Positions 40,184-49,108 of a stretch of DNA of 54,964 bases are shown piece by piece. Positions within the stretch are counted from its first letter, which is position 1; every line of letters begins with the position of its first letter. The notes under the pieces are model-generated. The model worked only from the letters and a program-made list of their open reading frames with translations, was not told where the DNA came from and made no database searches. The stretch is from Hydrogenophaga sp. (GTDB lineage: Bacteria; Pseudomonadota; Gammaproteobacteria; Burkholderiales; Burkholderiaceae_C): positions 1-54,964 of the forward strand of contig NZ_JAUSOO010000144.1 in assembly GCF_030656115.1 (NCBI RefSeq). The letters are read 5' to 3'. Made by a program: the position numbers and the translations under genes.

Positions 40184-41326
40184 TCAGCAATAGTCGTCGG
40201 GATCGCGGTCGCTGCGGTCGTGCTTCGGCTGGTTGTGCTGCGCATTCAACCAGCGCTTGAGCCCGGCCGGCTCCTGCATCTGGTCCAGGTCGCGCTCCAG
40301 CTGCGCCACATCCCGCTCCAGCGCCTCCACCTGCGCCAGCAGGCTTTGTTTGAGGGTGTTTGGGTTGGTCACGGCGCCGGGCGGCAGGTCAAACTCGGCG
40401 GCCAGGCGCTCCTGGCGGGCCGCGCGCTCGCGCTCCAGCTCGGCCACCTGCTGCTTGAGCAGCAGGGTGAGCGCGGCCAGCTTGTCGTCGGCCAGGCGCG
40501 ACACCGCCGCCGGGTCGGCCAGTTCAGCGCGCAGCTGAATCTGCATCAGCGTCACCAGGTCTTTGCGGCCGTAAGCGGCGTTGGCCTCGCTCATCAGGGT
40601 GGTTTTGCGCAGGCGCTCTTGCGCATCGGGTTCGCGGTCGGGGTGCAAGGCGCTGGCCAGCTGGCGAAACAGCGTGCGCAGCTGCGTGTCGGCGTCGGCC
40701 TGTTGCGCCTGCGCTTGTGTCTGCTCGGCGCCCGGTTTCTGGCGGGCCTTGCGCGCATTTTTCTTGTCGCGGCGGCGCGCCTGCGCGGCGTCTTGCGCCT
40801 CGCGCCAGCGCGCCATGCCGACCCGCAGCAGCTCTTCCATCGGGGCGTCCGGGTCGGTGTTGGCCAGGGGCTCGCCCAGCACCGCTTCCAGCCTGGCGCG
40901 CATGGCCTCGGCTGCGGCCTGCTTTTTTTGCGCCAGCGTGAGGCGGCTGTGCCGGTCGTGCAGCACCGCCATGCTTGCATCGCCGTCGTCGGCCAGCGTT
41001 TGTGCCAGGCGGCACAGCGCTTCGGTGGCGGTGTCTTGTTGCAGCCGGCTCAGCGCTTTGCCCTGCAGGCATTCGGCCAGCCACAAGGCCATGTCGCGCG
41101 TGCGCTGACGCTGGCGCTGCTGCAAGGGTGCCACCCACTGGTGCAGTTCCACCCGGTGCGACTGGCCCAGGGCGTCCAGCGCGTCCAGCTGGGCCTTGAG
41201 CTTGTCGATGCGGGTGAGTTGCAGGTTGAAGGCCCGCGCAGCGGCGGACGCGGGCACGTCGCCCGGCGGCTGCACGCGCAAGGCCTGCGCCACCGCAGGC
41301 GGAAAAGAATCGGGGCTGGCTGACAA
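40184..41326 (-). CDS. J-domain-like cytoplasmic protein of unknown role
   Basis: 380 residues from a TTG at 41326 (start uncertain); the long open frame further upstream is the shadow of radA. It has charged coiled-coil segments (for example REAQDAAQARRRDKKNARKA). A J-domain-like stretch at about 250-290 reads LFRQLASALHPDRE, with HPD, and then MSEANAAYGRKDLVTLM. A second coiled coil near the C-terminus ends in a hydrophilic tail. HPD suggests stimulation of an Hsp70, but the J-domain sits in the middle of the protein. It is divergent to radA and shares its promoter region. Confidence 0.65.
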   Translation of the reverse strand: MSASPDSFPPAVAQALRVQPPGDVPASAAARAFNLQLTRIDKLKAQLDALDALGQSHRVELHQWVAPLQQRQRQRTRDMALWLAECLQGKALSRLQQDTATEALCRLAQTLADDGDASMAVLHDRHSRLTLAQKKQAAAEAMRARLEAVLGEPLANTDPDAPMEELLRVGMARWREAQDAAQARRRDKKNARKARQKPGAEQTQAQAQQADADTQLRTLFRQLASALHPDREPDAQERLRKTTLMSEANAAYGRKDLVTLMQIQLRAELADPAAVSRLADDKLAALTLLLKQQVAELERERAARQERLAAEFDLPPGAVTNPNTLKQSLLAQVEALERDVAQLERDLDQMQEPAGLKRWLNAQHNQPKHDRSDRDPDDYC

Positions 41327-41389
41327 GGTGTGTCCCAAGGGTTCGGGCTGCGCCAAGGCGCGGCGGGACTCGACTATATTGCCAGCCAC

Positions 41390-42883
41390 ATGGCCAAAGA
41401 AAAAACCCTCTACACCTGCAACGAATGCGGTGGCACCAGCCCCAAGTGGCTGGGCAAGTGCCCGCACTGCAACGCCTGGAACACCTTGATTGAATCGGTG
41501 GCCGAGTCCGCCGCGCCCACCAAAAACCGCTTTGCCTCGCTGGCCAAAACCGCTGCGGTGACCGCGCTGGCCGACATTGAAGCCAGCGACGTGGAGCGCA
41601 CGCCCACCGGCCACGACGAGCTGGACCGCGTGCTCGGCGGCGGCATCGTGGAAGGCGGCGTGGTGCTGATCGGCGGCGACCCGGGCATTGGCAAGTCCAC
41701 CCTGCTGCTGCAAGCGCTGGATTCTTTGCAGCGCGCCTGGGAAGCTGCGCCGGGCCGTGCGGGGCAGCGCGGGGGCACGTTCCTGAGCGACGCCGGGCCG
41801 TCCCAAGGCGCGAAAGCCCCCTTGGGGGGCAGCGGACCTCGCGCAGCGGGGGAGCGTGGGGGCACGCTGTACGTCACCGGCGAAGAAAGCGGCGCCCAGG
41901 TGGCGCTGCGCGCGCGCCGGCTGGGGCTGGAGGGTTCGCGGGTCAACGTGTTGGCCGAAATTCAGCTCGAAAAAATACTCGCCACGCTGGACGCGCACCG
42001 CCCTTCCGTGGCCGTGATCGACTCGATCCATACCGTGTATTCCGAACAACTCACCAGCGCGCCCGGCTCGGTGGCGCAGGTGCGCGAATGCGCAGCGCAC
42101 CTGACGCGCGCGGCCAAGGCCAGCGGCACGGCCATTGTGCTGGTGGGCCATGTGACCAAGGAAGGCGCACTGGCCGGCCCGCGCGTGCTGGAGCACATGG
42201 TGGACACGGTGCTGTATTTCGAGGGCGACACGCACAGCAGCTTTCGCCTGATCCGCGCCATCAAAAACCGCTTTGGCGCGGTGAACGAAATCGGCGTGTT
42301 TGCCATGACCGAAAAAGGCCTGAAAGGCGTGAGCAACCCGAGCGCCATCTTTCTCTCGCAACATTCGGAGCCCGTGCCGGGCAGTTGCGTGATGGTGACG
42401 CTGGAGGGCACGCGGCCGATGCTGGTGGAAATTCAGGCGCTGGTGGACACCGGCGGCCCCAGCCCCCGGCGTCTGAGCGTGGGCCTGGACCGCGACCGCC
42501 TGGCCATGCTGCTGGCGGTGCTGCACCGCCATGCGGGCGTGGCCTGCATGGACCAGGACGTGTTTGTGAACGCGGTGGGCGGCGTGCGCATCAGCGAGCC
42601 GGCGGCGGATTTGGCGGTGATGCTGGCCATCACCTCCAGCCTGCGCGGCAAACCGCTGCCCAAAGGCTTTCTGGCCTTCGGCGAGGTGGGGCTGGCCGGC
42701 GAGGTGCGCCCGGCTCCGCGCGGCCAGGAGCGGCTGAAAGAAGCCGCCAAACTCGGTTTCAGCGTGGCCGTGGTGCCCAAGGCCAACCTGCCCAAAAAGA
42801 ACGACAAAGCCTTTGAAGGCCTGACGGTGCACGGCGTGGAGCGCATCGAAGAGGCCATGGAGCTGGCCCGCTCACTGACCTGA
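41390..42883 (+). CDS. radA: DNA repair protein RadA/Sms with inserted repeat-encoded loop
   Basis: 497 residues, against about 455 in E. coli. The zinc finger Cys10, Cys13, Cys24, Cys27 is followed by Walker A GDPGIGKST at 96-104, the KNRFG motif and a Lon-protease-like C-terminal domain. It is a branch-migration helicase in recombination. Residues 117-158, between Walker A and the YVTGEES strand, are extra and encoded by a GC-rich palindromic repeat (words APLGGSGPRAAGERGG). A TATATT box ends 10 bp before the ATG and no ribosome site is seen, so the mRNA may be near-leaderless. Confidence 0.93.
   Translation: MAKEKTLYTCNECGGTSPKWLGKCPHCNAWNTLIESVAESAAPTKNRFASLAKTAAVTALADIEASDVERTPTGHDELDRVLGGGIVEGGVVLIGGDPGIGKSTLLLQALDSLQRAWEAAPGRAGQRGGTFLSDAGPSQGAKAPLGGSGPRAAGERGGTLYVTGEESGAQVALRARRLGLEGSRVNVLAEIQLEKILATLDAHRPSVAVIDSIHTVYSEQLTSAPGSVAQVRECAAHLTRAAKASGTAIVLVGHVTKEGALAGPRVLEHMVDTVLYFEGDTHSSFRLIRAIKNRFGAVNEIGVFAMTEKGLKGVSNPSAIFLSQHSEPVPGSCVMVTLEGTRPMLVEIQALVDTGGPSPRRLSVGLDRDRLAMLLAVLHRHAGVACMDQDVFVNAVGGVRISEPAADLAVMLAITSSLRGKPLPKGFLAFGEVGLAGEVRPAPRGQERLKEAAKLGFSVAVVPKANLPKKNDKAFEGLTVHGVERIEEAMELARSLT
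41738..41863. repeat. palindromic repeat read in frame inside radA
   Basis: About 126 bp with CCCCCTTGGGGGG and neighbouring GC runs, like the spacer repeats at 7.3 and 28.4 kb. It lengthens RadA by about 42 residues without shifting frame. Confidence 0.7.
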
Positions 42884-42953
42884 ACCTGGCCTGCGCCACG
42901 CCCTGCGTACAAACCGCAATGCCCGGCCCCGCGCGGCGTTGGACAATCGGCGC

Positions 42954-43400
42954 ATGACATTTCAGAAAATCCTGGTGGCCCTGGCGGGCATCGCGCTGGT
43001 GGCCATGGCGCACCAAACCTACGGCTGGCCCGGCGTGGCCGCAGCGCTGGGCGCCGTGATGATGTGGGTGATGCTGCATTTCACACGCCTCATGACCGTG
43101 CTCAAACGCGCCGCCAACCGCCCGATAGGCCACGTCGGCAGCGCCGTCATGTTCAACGCCAAGCTCAAACGCGGCGTCACGCTCATGCACGTGATCGCCA
43201 TGACGCGCTCGCTGGGTGAACGCCTCTCGCCCGAGGGCGAAGAACCCGAGCGTTTTCGCTGGACCGACAGCGGCGGATCGGCCGTGAGCGCCGACTTTCA
43301 GGGCGGCAAGCTGGTGCAGTGGACCCTGCAGCGCCCCCCGCCCGACGGTGAGACGCCCGCGCCGGACACCGCCACGCGGCCCCTCCACCCAGCGCCGTAA
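42954..43400 (+). CDS. small inner-membrane protein of unknown function
   Basis: 148 residues. Two hydrophobic segments at about 5-45 (ILVALAGIALVAMAH and GVAAALGAVMMWVMLHF) are followed by a positively charged soluble tail. No catalytic motif is visible. GACAAT lies 7 bp before the ATG at 42954, which looks like a -10 box for leaderless transcription. It sits between radA and ilvE in the same direction. The family appears conserved in this bacterial group but I cannot name a role. Confidence 0.65.
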   Translation: MTFQKILVALAGIALVAMAHQTYGWPGVAAALGAVMMWVMLHFTRLMTVLKRAANRPIGHVGSAVMFNAKLKRGVTLMHVIAMTRSLGERLSPEGEEPERFRWTDSGGSAVSADFQGGKLVQWTLQRPPPDGETPAPDTATRPLHPAP

Positions 43401-43462
43401 AATCAGCAGGTTTGGCAGGGCACACTGCCACCACCCCACCACCTCCTCAAAGGACACCGCAC

Positions 43463-44404
43463 ATGAGCCCCGTAGTTCCCTCGATGTCAGACCGCGACGG
43501 CAAGATCTGGATGGACGGCCAGATGGTCGATTGGCGCGACGCCAAAATCCACGTGCTGACCCACACCCTGCACTACGGTTGCGGCGCCTTTGAGGGTGTG
43601 AGGGCCTACCAAACGGCCGACGGCGGCACCGCCATCTTCCGGCTGGAAGAGCACACCGAACGCCTGTTCAACAGCGCCAAAATTCTGCGCATGAAGCTGC
43701 CGTTCACCAAAGAGGAAGTGAACGAAGCGCAAAAAGCCGTGGTGCGCGAGAACCGGCTGGAAAGCGCCTACATTCGGCCCCTGACCTGGATCGGCGACAA
43801 AAAGCTCGGCGTATCCCCCAAAGGCAACACCATCCATCTGATGGTGGCCGCCTGGTCCTGGGGCGCTTACCTGGGTGAAGAGGGTTTGAAACGCGGCATT
43901 CGCGTCAAAACCAGCAGCTACACCCGCCACCACGTCAACATCACCATGACGCAGGCCAAGGCGGTGAGCAACTACACCAACAGCATCCTGGCCAACATGG
44001 AAGTGACCGACGAGGGTTACGACGAGGCCCTGCTGCTGGACAGCTCGGGCTTCGTGAGCGAAGGTGCCGGTGAAAACATCTTCATCGTCAAAAACGGTGT
44101 GATCTACACGCCCGACCTGTCGGCCGGCGCGCTCAACGGCATCACCCGCAACACGGTGTTCCACATCGCCAAAGACCTGGGCCTGGAGATCGTGCAAAAG
44201 CGCATCACGCGCGACGAGGTCTATATTGCCGACGAAGCCTTCTTCACCGGCACCGCCGCCGAAGTGACGCCCATCCGCGAACTCGACCGCATTGAACTCG
44301 GCGCAGGCAGCCGTGGCCCGATCACCGAAAAAATCCAGAGCGCGTTCTTCGACATCGTCGGTGGCCGCAACCCCCATTACGCCCACTGGCTCACCCAAGT
44401 CTGA
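43463..44404 (+). CDS. ilvE: branched-chain amino acid aminotransferase
   Basis: 313 residues, fold-type IV PLP enzyme. PLP-binding Lys166 lies in MTQAKAVSNYTNS; other family words are HYGCGAFEGVRAY, SEGAGENIF and AFFTGTAAEVTPI. It makes leucine, isoleucine and valine from their 2-oxo acids. Start 43463 (MSPVVPSMSDRDG) has AAAGGACA upstream. The next gene, a zinc-finger protein, begins 12 bp after its stop and is likely co-transcribed. Confidence 0.94.
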   Translation: MSPVVPSMSDRDGKIWMDGQMVDWRDAKIHVLTHTLHYGCGAFEGVRAYQTADGGTAIFRLEEHTERLFNSAKILRMKLPFTKEEVNEAQKAVVRENRLESAYIRPLTWIGDKKLGVSPKGNTIHLMVAAWSWGAYLGEEGLKRGIRVKTSSYTRHHVNITMTQAKAVSNYTNSILANMEVTDEGYDEALLLDSSGFVSEGAGENIFIVKNGVIYTPDLSAGALNGITRNTVFHIAKDLGLEIVQKRITRDEVYIADEAFFTGTAAEVTPIRELDRIELGAGSRGPITEKIQSAFFDIVGGRNPHYAHWLTQV

Positions 44405-44416
44405 GGTCCACACACC

Positions 44417-44623
44417 ATGAGCAACGCTGCGATTGAACTGGCCGCCAAAGACCTCAACGCCCACGGCGGGGTGTTCTGCCCCAGCCCGCTGGCCGACATG
44501 AAACTGTGGAACACCCACCCCAAGGTGTACCTGGATGTGGCCAAAACCGGCGAAGCCCGCTGCCCGTATTGCGGCACGGTGTACCGGCTCAAGGCGGGCG
44601 AAACGGTGGGCCACGGCCATTAA
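44417..44623 (+). CDS. zinc-finger protein, CHCC type
   Basis: 68 residues. Putative zinc ligands are Cys21, His34, Cys49 and Cys52 (FCPSPL, WNTHPK, CPYC), the pattern of the zf-CHCC family related to the NDUFS6 subunit. Bacterial members are small and poorly studied. It follows ilvE directly, an arrangement I believe is common in Burkholderiales. Confidence 0.85.
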   Translation: MSNAAIELAAKDLNAHGGVFCPSPLADMKLWNTHPKVYLDVAKTGEARCPYCGTVYRLKAGETVGHGH

Positions 44624-44662
44624 AAAAGGCGTGGCGCCAAAGAGGCCCGTTCAAGCCAACCG

Positions 44663-44683
44663 ATTGCGCTGATTCAGCGCAAT
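44663..44683. repeat. 21-bp perfect palindrome
   Basis: ATTGCGCTGA-T-TCAGCGCAAT, 10-bp arms around one base, in the ilvE/rmlB spacer. It may be an operator; no T-run follows. Confidence 0.6.
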
Positions 44684-44691
44684 ACCACCCA

Positions 44692-44732
44692 ATTGGCCTT
44701 GTTCCTTGTTAAGACAACGCAACAAGGCCAAT
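44692..44732 (+). terminator. 12-bp stem hairpin in ilvE/rmlB spacer
   Basis: ATTGGCCTTGTT and AACAAGGCCAAT pair perfectly across a 17-nt loop. It could end the ilvE-zinc-finger transcript, although no U-tract follows. Confidence 0.45.
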
Positions 44733-44785
44733 CACGATTCATCGATCTGCAGACACTGCATACGATCTATTCAACGAAATAAAAA

Positions 44786-44805
44786 TGGGGCCTTTAAGAG
44801 CCCCA
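44786..44805 (-). terminator. hairpin with T-run for leftward transcription
   Basis: TGGGGC/GCCCCA stem with an 8-nt loop. On the minus strand it is followed by ATTTTTATTT, the form of an intrinsic terminator for antisense reading out of the rml genes. On the plus strand there is no U-tract. Confidence 0.45.
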
Positions 44806-44876
44806 AGTAGGTTAAATAATTGGTGCGAAGTAGTCTAGAAAAACCTACTCAACAGACACCAACAAGGGGAAACCAC

Positions 44877-45944
44877 ATGATTCTCGTCACCGGCGGCGCT
44901 GGCTTCATTGGCGCCAATTTTGTGCTCGACTGGCTCGCCCAGCACGACGAGCCCGTCATCAACCTCGACAAACTCACCTACGCAGGCAACCTGGAAACCC
45001 TGGCCAGACTGCAAGGCGATGCCCGCCATGTGTTCGTTCAAGGCGACATTGGCGACGCCGCTTTGGTCTCGCGCCTGCTGGCCGAGCACCGCCCGCGCGC
45101 CGTGGTCAACTTTGCGGCCGAAAGCCATGTGGACCGCTCCATCCACGGGCCTGAAGACTTCATCCAGACCAACATCGTTGGCACCTTCCATCTGCTGGAA
45201 TCGGTGCGGGCTTATTGGGGCAGCTTGCCAGGCGCCGAGCGCGAAGCGTTCCGCTTTCTGCATGTGTCCACCGACGAGGTGTATGGCAGCCTGGGCAAAG
45301 ACGACCCCGCCTTCACCGAGAACCACCGCTACGAGCCCAACAGCCCGTACAGCGCCAGCAAAGCCGCCAGCGACCACCTGGTGCGCGCCTACCACCACAC
45401 CTACGGCCTGCCGGTGCTCACCACCAACTGCAGCAACAACTACGGCCCGTACCATTTCCCAGAAAAACTCATCCCGCTGATGATCGTCAACGCCCTCGCG
45501 GGCAAAGCCCTGCCGGTGTACGGCGACGGCATGCAAATCCGCGACTGGCTGTATGTGAAAGACCATTGCAGCGCCATCCGCCGCGTGCTCGAAGCGGGTC
45601 GCCTGGGCGAGGTCTACAACGTGGGCGGCTGGAACGAAAAGCCCAACATCGAGATCGTCCACACCGTGTGCGCCCTGCTCGACGAGCTGCGCCCGCGCGC
45701 CGGCGGCCAGCCCTATGCAGCCCAGATCAGCTACGTGACCGACCGCCCCGGCCACGACCGGCGCTACGCCATCGACGCACGCAAGCTCGAAGCCGAACTG
45801 GGCTGGAAGCCGGCCGAAACCTTCGAGTCCGGCATCCGCAAAACCGTGCAGTGGTACCTGGACAACCCCGACTGGGTGGCCCATGTGCAAAGCGGCGCTT
45901 ACCGGGAATGGGTGGGCAAACAATACAGTGGCAGCGCAGCATGA
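44877..45944 (+). CDS. rmlB: dTDP-glucose 4,6-dehydratase
   Basis: 355 residues, extended SDR. The NAD motif [11 protein letters not shown] is near the start, followed by STDEVYG and the [10 protein letters not shown] catalytic Tyr/Lys. It converts dTDP-glucose to dTDP-4-keto-6-deoxyglucose, step two of dTDP-L-rhamnose synthesis. Start 44877 has AAGGGGA at good spacing; the earlier in-frame ATG at 44820 lies in the leader. It heads the rmlBDAC order and overlaps rmlD by 4 bp. Confidence 0.96.
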   Translation: MILVTGGAGFIGANFVLDWLAQHDEPVINLDKLTYAGNLETLARLQGDARHVFVQGDIGDAALVSRLLAEHRPRAVVNFAAESHVDRSIHGPEDFIQTNIVGTFHLLESVRAYWGSLPGAEREAFRFLHVSTDEVYGSLGKDDPAFTENHRYEPNSPYSASKAASDHLVRAYHHTYGLPVLTTNCSNNYGPYHFPEKLIPLMIVNALAGKALPVYGDGMQIRDWLYVKDHCSAIRRVLEAGRLGEVYNVGGWNEKPNIEIVHTVCALLDELRPRAGGQPYAAQISYVTDRPGHDRRYAIDARKLEAELGWKPAETFESGIRKTVQWYLDNPDWVAHVQSGAYREWVGKQYSGSAA

Positions 45945-46840
45945 AGATGTTGCTGCTGGGCAAAAACGGCCAGGTGGGCTGGGAACTGCAACGCAGCCTG
46001 GCCCCCTTGGGCGAACTGGTGGCGCTGGACCGCCACAGCACCGAGGCCGACGGCGGCTGCGGCGACCTGAGCCAGCTGGACGCCCTGCGCCAGACCGTGC
46101 TGGCGCTGCGCCCGGATGTGATCGTCAACGCCGCCGCACACACTGCTGTGGACAAGGCCGAAAGCGAGCCCGAACTGGCCCGCACCCTCAACGCGCTGGC
46201 CCCCGGTGTGCTGGCCGAGGCCGCGCACCGCGTGGGCGCGCTGCTGGTTCACTACTCCACCGACTACGTGTTCAACGGCAGCGGCACCACACCCTGGAGC
46301 GAAGACGCGCCCACCGGCCCGCTGAGCGTGTACGGCAGCACCAAGCTCGACGGCGAACGCGCCATACAAGCCAGCGGCTGCCGCCACCTGATTTTTCGCA
46401 CCAGTTGGGTGTACGCGGCACGCGGCGGCAACTTTGCCAAAACCATGCTGCGCCTGGCCGCCGAGCGCGAACGCCTGACCGTGATCGACGACCAGTGGGG
46501 TGCCCCCACCGGTGCCGAGCTGATTGCCGACGTGACGGCCCACGCCATAAGGCAAGCGCAGCAAGACCCCGGCTGCAACGGCGTGTACCACCTGGCTGCT
46601 GCTGGCGAAACCAGCTGGAACGGCTACGCCCGCTTCGTCATCGACACTGCGCGCGCCCTCAAGCCCAGCCTGGCTCTGGCGGTGCAAGACGTGGCCCCGG
46701 TGCCCACCAGCGCCTTCCCCACGCCCGCCACGCGCCCGCTGAATTCGCGCCTGAACACCACCCACCTGCGCCAGACCTTTGGCCTGGTGCTGCCCGACTG
46801 GCAACACGGCGTGCGGCGCATGCTGAGCGAAATTCTCTGA
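45941..46840 (+). CDS. rmlD: dTDP-4-dehydrorhamnose reductase
   Basis: 299 residues. Words: [10 protein letters not shown] for cofactor binding, [10 protein letters not shown] and YGSTKLDGE with catalytic Tyr and Lys. It reduces dTDP-4-keto-L-rhamnose to dTDP-L-rhamnose with NADPH, the final step. ATG 45941 overlaps the rmlB stop as ATGA. The long frame continuing upstream from 45215 is the shadow of rmlB. Confidence 0.94.
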   Translation: MKMLLLGKNGQVGWELQRSLAPLGELVALDRHSTEADGGCGDLSQLDALRQTVLALRPDVIVNAAAHTAVDKAESEPELARTLNALAPGVLAEAAHRVGALLVHYSTDYVFNGSGTTPWSEDAPTGPLSVYGSTKLDGERAIQASGCRHLIFRTSWVYAARGGNFAKTMLRLAAERERLTVIDDQWGAPTGAELIADVTAHAIRQAQQDPGCNGVYHLAAAGETSWNGYARFVIDTARALKPSLALAVQDVAPVPTSAFPTPATRPLNSRLNTTHLRQTFGLVLPDWQHGVRRMLSEIL

Positions 46841-46857
46841 CCGCAACAGGAACACCC

Positions 46858-47745
46858 ATGACCCAACGCAAAGGCATCATCCTCGCAGGCGGCTCCGGCA
46901 CGCGGCTGCACCCGGCCACCCTCGCCATCAGCAAACAACTGCTGCCGGTGTACGACAAGCCCATGATTTATTACCCGCTGAGCACGCTCATGCTCGCGGG
47001 CATTCGCGATGTGCTCATCATCAGCACGCCGCAAGACACGCCGCGCTTTGCCCAATTGCTGGGCGACGGCAGCGCCTGGGGCATGAACCTGCAATACGCG
47101 GTGCAACCCAGCCCGGACGGCTTGGCGCAGGCCTTCATCATCGGCGAGCAGTTTGTGGGCAACGCGCCCAGCGCGCTGGTGCTGGGCGACAACATTTACT
47201 ACGGTCACGACTTCACCCACCTGCTGGGCGATGCCGATGCACAAACCAGCGGCGCGGCCGTGTTCGCCTACCACGTGCAAGACCCCGAGCGCTACGGCGT
47301 GGTGGCGTTTGACGCCGCCGGCAAAGCCAGCAGCATCGAAGAAAAGCCCCTCAAGCCCAAGAGCAACTACGCCGTCACCGGGCTGTACTTCTACGACAAC
47401 CAGGTGATGGACATTGCCAAAGCCGTCAAGCCCAGCGCTCGGGGAGAGCTGGAAATCACCGCCGTGAACCAAGTGTATCTGGACATGGACCAGCTCAACG
47501 TGCAGATCATGAAGCGCGGCTACGCCTGGCTGGACACCGGCACCCACGAGAGCCTGCTCGAAGCCGGTCAGTTCATTGCCACGCTGGAACACCGCCAGGG
47601 CCTGAAGATTGCCTGCCCGGAAGAAATTGCCTGGCGCCATGGCTGGATAAACAGCGCCGCGCTGGAAGCTCTGGCCCAGCCGCTGCTGAAGAACGGCTAC
47701 GGCCAGTACCTCAAACGCATCTTGAACGAAAAGGTTTTTGTATGA
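46858..47745 (+). CDS. rmlA: glucose-1-phosphate thymidylyltransferase
   Basis: 295 residues, the usual length. The nucleotide signature [11 protein letters not shown] is at 12-22, with [10 protein letters not shown] and [14 protein letters not shown] further on. It makes dTDP-glucose, the first step of the pathway, and is normally feedback-inhibited by dTDP-L-rhamnose. It starts 17 bp after rmlD behind CAGGAAC and overlaps rmlC by 4 bp. Confidence 0.96.
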   Translation: MTQRKGIILAGGSGTRLHPATLAISKQLLPVYDKPMIYYPLSTLMLAGIRDVLIISTPQDTPRFAQLLGDGSAWGMNLQYAVQPSPDGLAQAFIIGEQFVGNAPSALVLGDNIYYGHDFTHLLGDADAQTSGAAVFAYHVQDPERYGVVAFDAAGKASSIEEKPLKPKSNYAVTGLYFYDNQVMDIAKAVKPSARGELEITAVNQVYLDMDQLNVQIMKRGYAWLDTGTHESLLEAGQFIATLEHRQGLKIACPEEIAWRHGWINSAALEALAQPLLKNGYGQYLKRILNEKVFV

Positions 47746-48287
47746 AGGCCACACCCACCGCCATCCCCGACGTGATGGTGATTGAACCCAAGGTATTTGG
47801 TGATGCACGCGGCTTTTTCTTCGAAAGCTTCAACCAAAAAGCCTTCAACGAAGCCACCGGACTGAATGTGAACTTTGTGCAGGACAACCACAGCCGCAGC
47901 GCCAAGGGTGTGCTGCGCGGCTTGCATTACCAACTGCAGCAACCCCAGGGCAAGCTGGTGCGAGTGGTGCGCGGCGCGGTGTTTGATGTGGCGGTGGACA
48001 TCCGCAAAAGCTCACCCACCTTTGGCCAGTGGGTTGGCGTGGAATTAACTGAAGAAAACCACAAGCAACTGTGGGTGCCGGCGGGTTTTGCGCATGGGTT
48101 TTTGGTATTGAGTGAGACGGCCGACTTTCTGTACAAGACCACCGATTACTACGCGCCTGCGCACGAGCGGTGTATTGCGTGGAACGATCCGACTATTGGC
48201 ATTGAATGGCCTGCGGACATTGCACCAAAACTATCTGCCAAAGACCAAGCTGGTCTTATCCTTGCACGAGCTGAGGTATTTGCCTGA
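47742..48287 (+). CDS. rmlC: dTDP-4-dehydrorhamnose 3,5-epimerase
   Basis: 181 residues, cupin fold. Active-site words are VLRGLHYQ with the catalytic His, [17 protein letters not shown], and a late Tyr in [11 protein letters not shown]. It epimerises the 4-keto intermediate at C3 and C5. It completes rmlBDAC and leads directly into the transporter genes: the last base of its TGA stop is the A of the wzm ATG. Confidence 0.95.
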   Translation: MKATPTAIPDVMVIEPKVFGDARGFFFESFNQKAFNEATGLNVNFVQDNHSRSAKGVLRGLHYQLQQPQGKLVRVVRGAVFDVAVDIRKSSPTFGQWVGVELTEENHKQLWVPAGFAHGFLVLSETADFLYKTTDYYAPAHERCIAWNDPTIGIEWPADIAPKLSAKDQAGLILARAEVFA

Positions 48288-49108
48288 TGCAAAATTTTTC
48301 TGCATCTCCTCGGGAGCTAGTGGTCAGCCTTTGGCGCAACAAAGCGCTAATCCGTAGCCTCGTAAAGCGCGAAGTGGTTGGCCGCTACAAAGGTTCCATG
48401 TTGGGCATTTTTTGGTCGCTGGCCAATCCCATCTTTATGTTGATGGTCTACACGTTTGTCTTCAGTGTCGTTTTTAAGGCGCGCTGGGGCTCGGGTGGCA
48501 GTGACTCCAAAACCGAATTTGCACTGGTTCTGTTTGCCGGTCTGATGGTGTTCAACCTCTTTGCTGAATGCATCAGCAAAGCACCCGGTCTGATTTTAGC
48601 CAATGCCAACTACGTTAAAAAGGTCATTTTTCCGCTGGAAGTGCTGCCTTGGGTCAACATGGGCAGCTCTTTGTTTCAGTTTGTCGTCAGCCTGGGTGTT
48701 TGGCTGGTGGCGTATGCAATCTTGTTTGGTTTGCCACATTGGCATGTGCTGCTGCTGCCCTTGGTGCTGATGCCGCTTGTGCTGTTTGTGATGGGTCTTA
48801 GCTGGGCGCTAGCCTCGTTGGGCGTATACCTGCGCGACGTAGGGCAGATCATTGGCGTGCTCATCACCATGCTGATGTTTTTGACCCCTATTTTTTACCC
48901 TGCCTCGTCTTTGCCGCCTGCGTACCAAAGCGTTATTTTCCTGAACCCACTCACCGCGCCTATAGAAATGGTTCGAGACTTGATGTACTGGGGCAAGTTC
49001 CCTAGCATCCGCCTTCTGACCATGTCCGCTTGCGGAGCCCTGGGCTTTTCCATGCTGGGCTTTGCCTGGTTCCAGAAGACACGCAAAGGGTTTGCCGATG
49101 TCATCTGA
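48287..49108 (+). CDS. wzm: polysaccharide ABC exporter permease
   Basis: 273 residues with six predicted membrane segments. It is an ABC-2 family member: the N-terminal VKREVVGRYKGSMLGIFW is the usual amphipathic entry, and FLTPIFYP is typical. It forms the channel for lipid-linked O-antigen-like glycans, with the ATPase encoded next. The genes overlap at both ends (1 bp with rmlC, 11 bp with wzt). The name wzm follows from the pairing with a long wzt. Confidence 0.9.
   Translation: MQNFSASPRELVVSLWRNKALIRSLVKREVVGRYKGSMLGIFWSLANPIFMLMVYTFVFSVVFKARWGSGGSDSKTEFALVLFAGLMVFNLFAECISKAPGLILANANYVKKVIFPLEVLPWVNMGSSLFQFVVSLGVWLVAYAILFGLPHWHVLLLPLVLMPLVLFVMGLSWALASLGVYLRDVGQIIGVLITMLMFLTPIFYPASSLPPAYQSVIFLNPLTAPIEMVRDLMYWGKFPSIRLLTMSACGALGFSMLGFAWFQKTRKGFADVI

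Noticed and set aside
40184..42832. Minus-strand open frame of 882 codons across radA
   Set aside because: Only the part up to about 41326 has its own character; the rest is the low-complexity mirror of radA.
44692..44732. JUMPstart/ops element for RfaH
   Set aside because: The ops core GGCGGTAG was not found upstream of rmlB.
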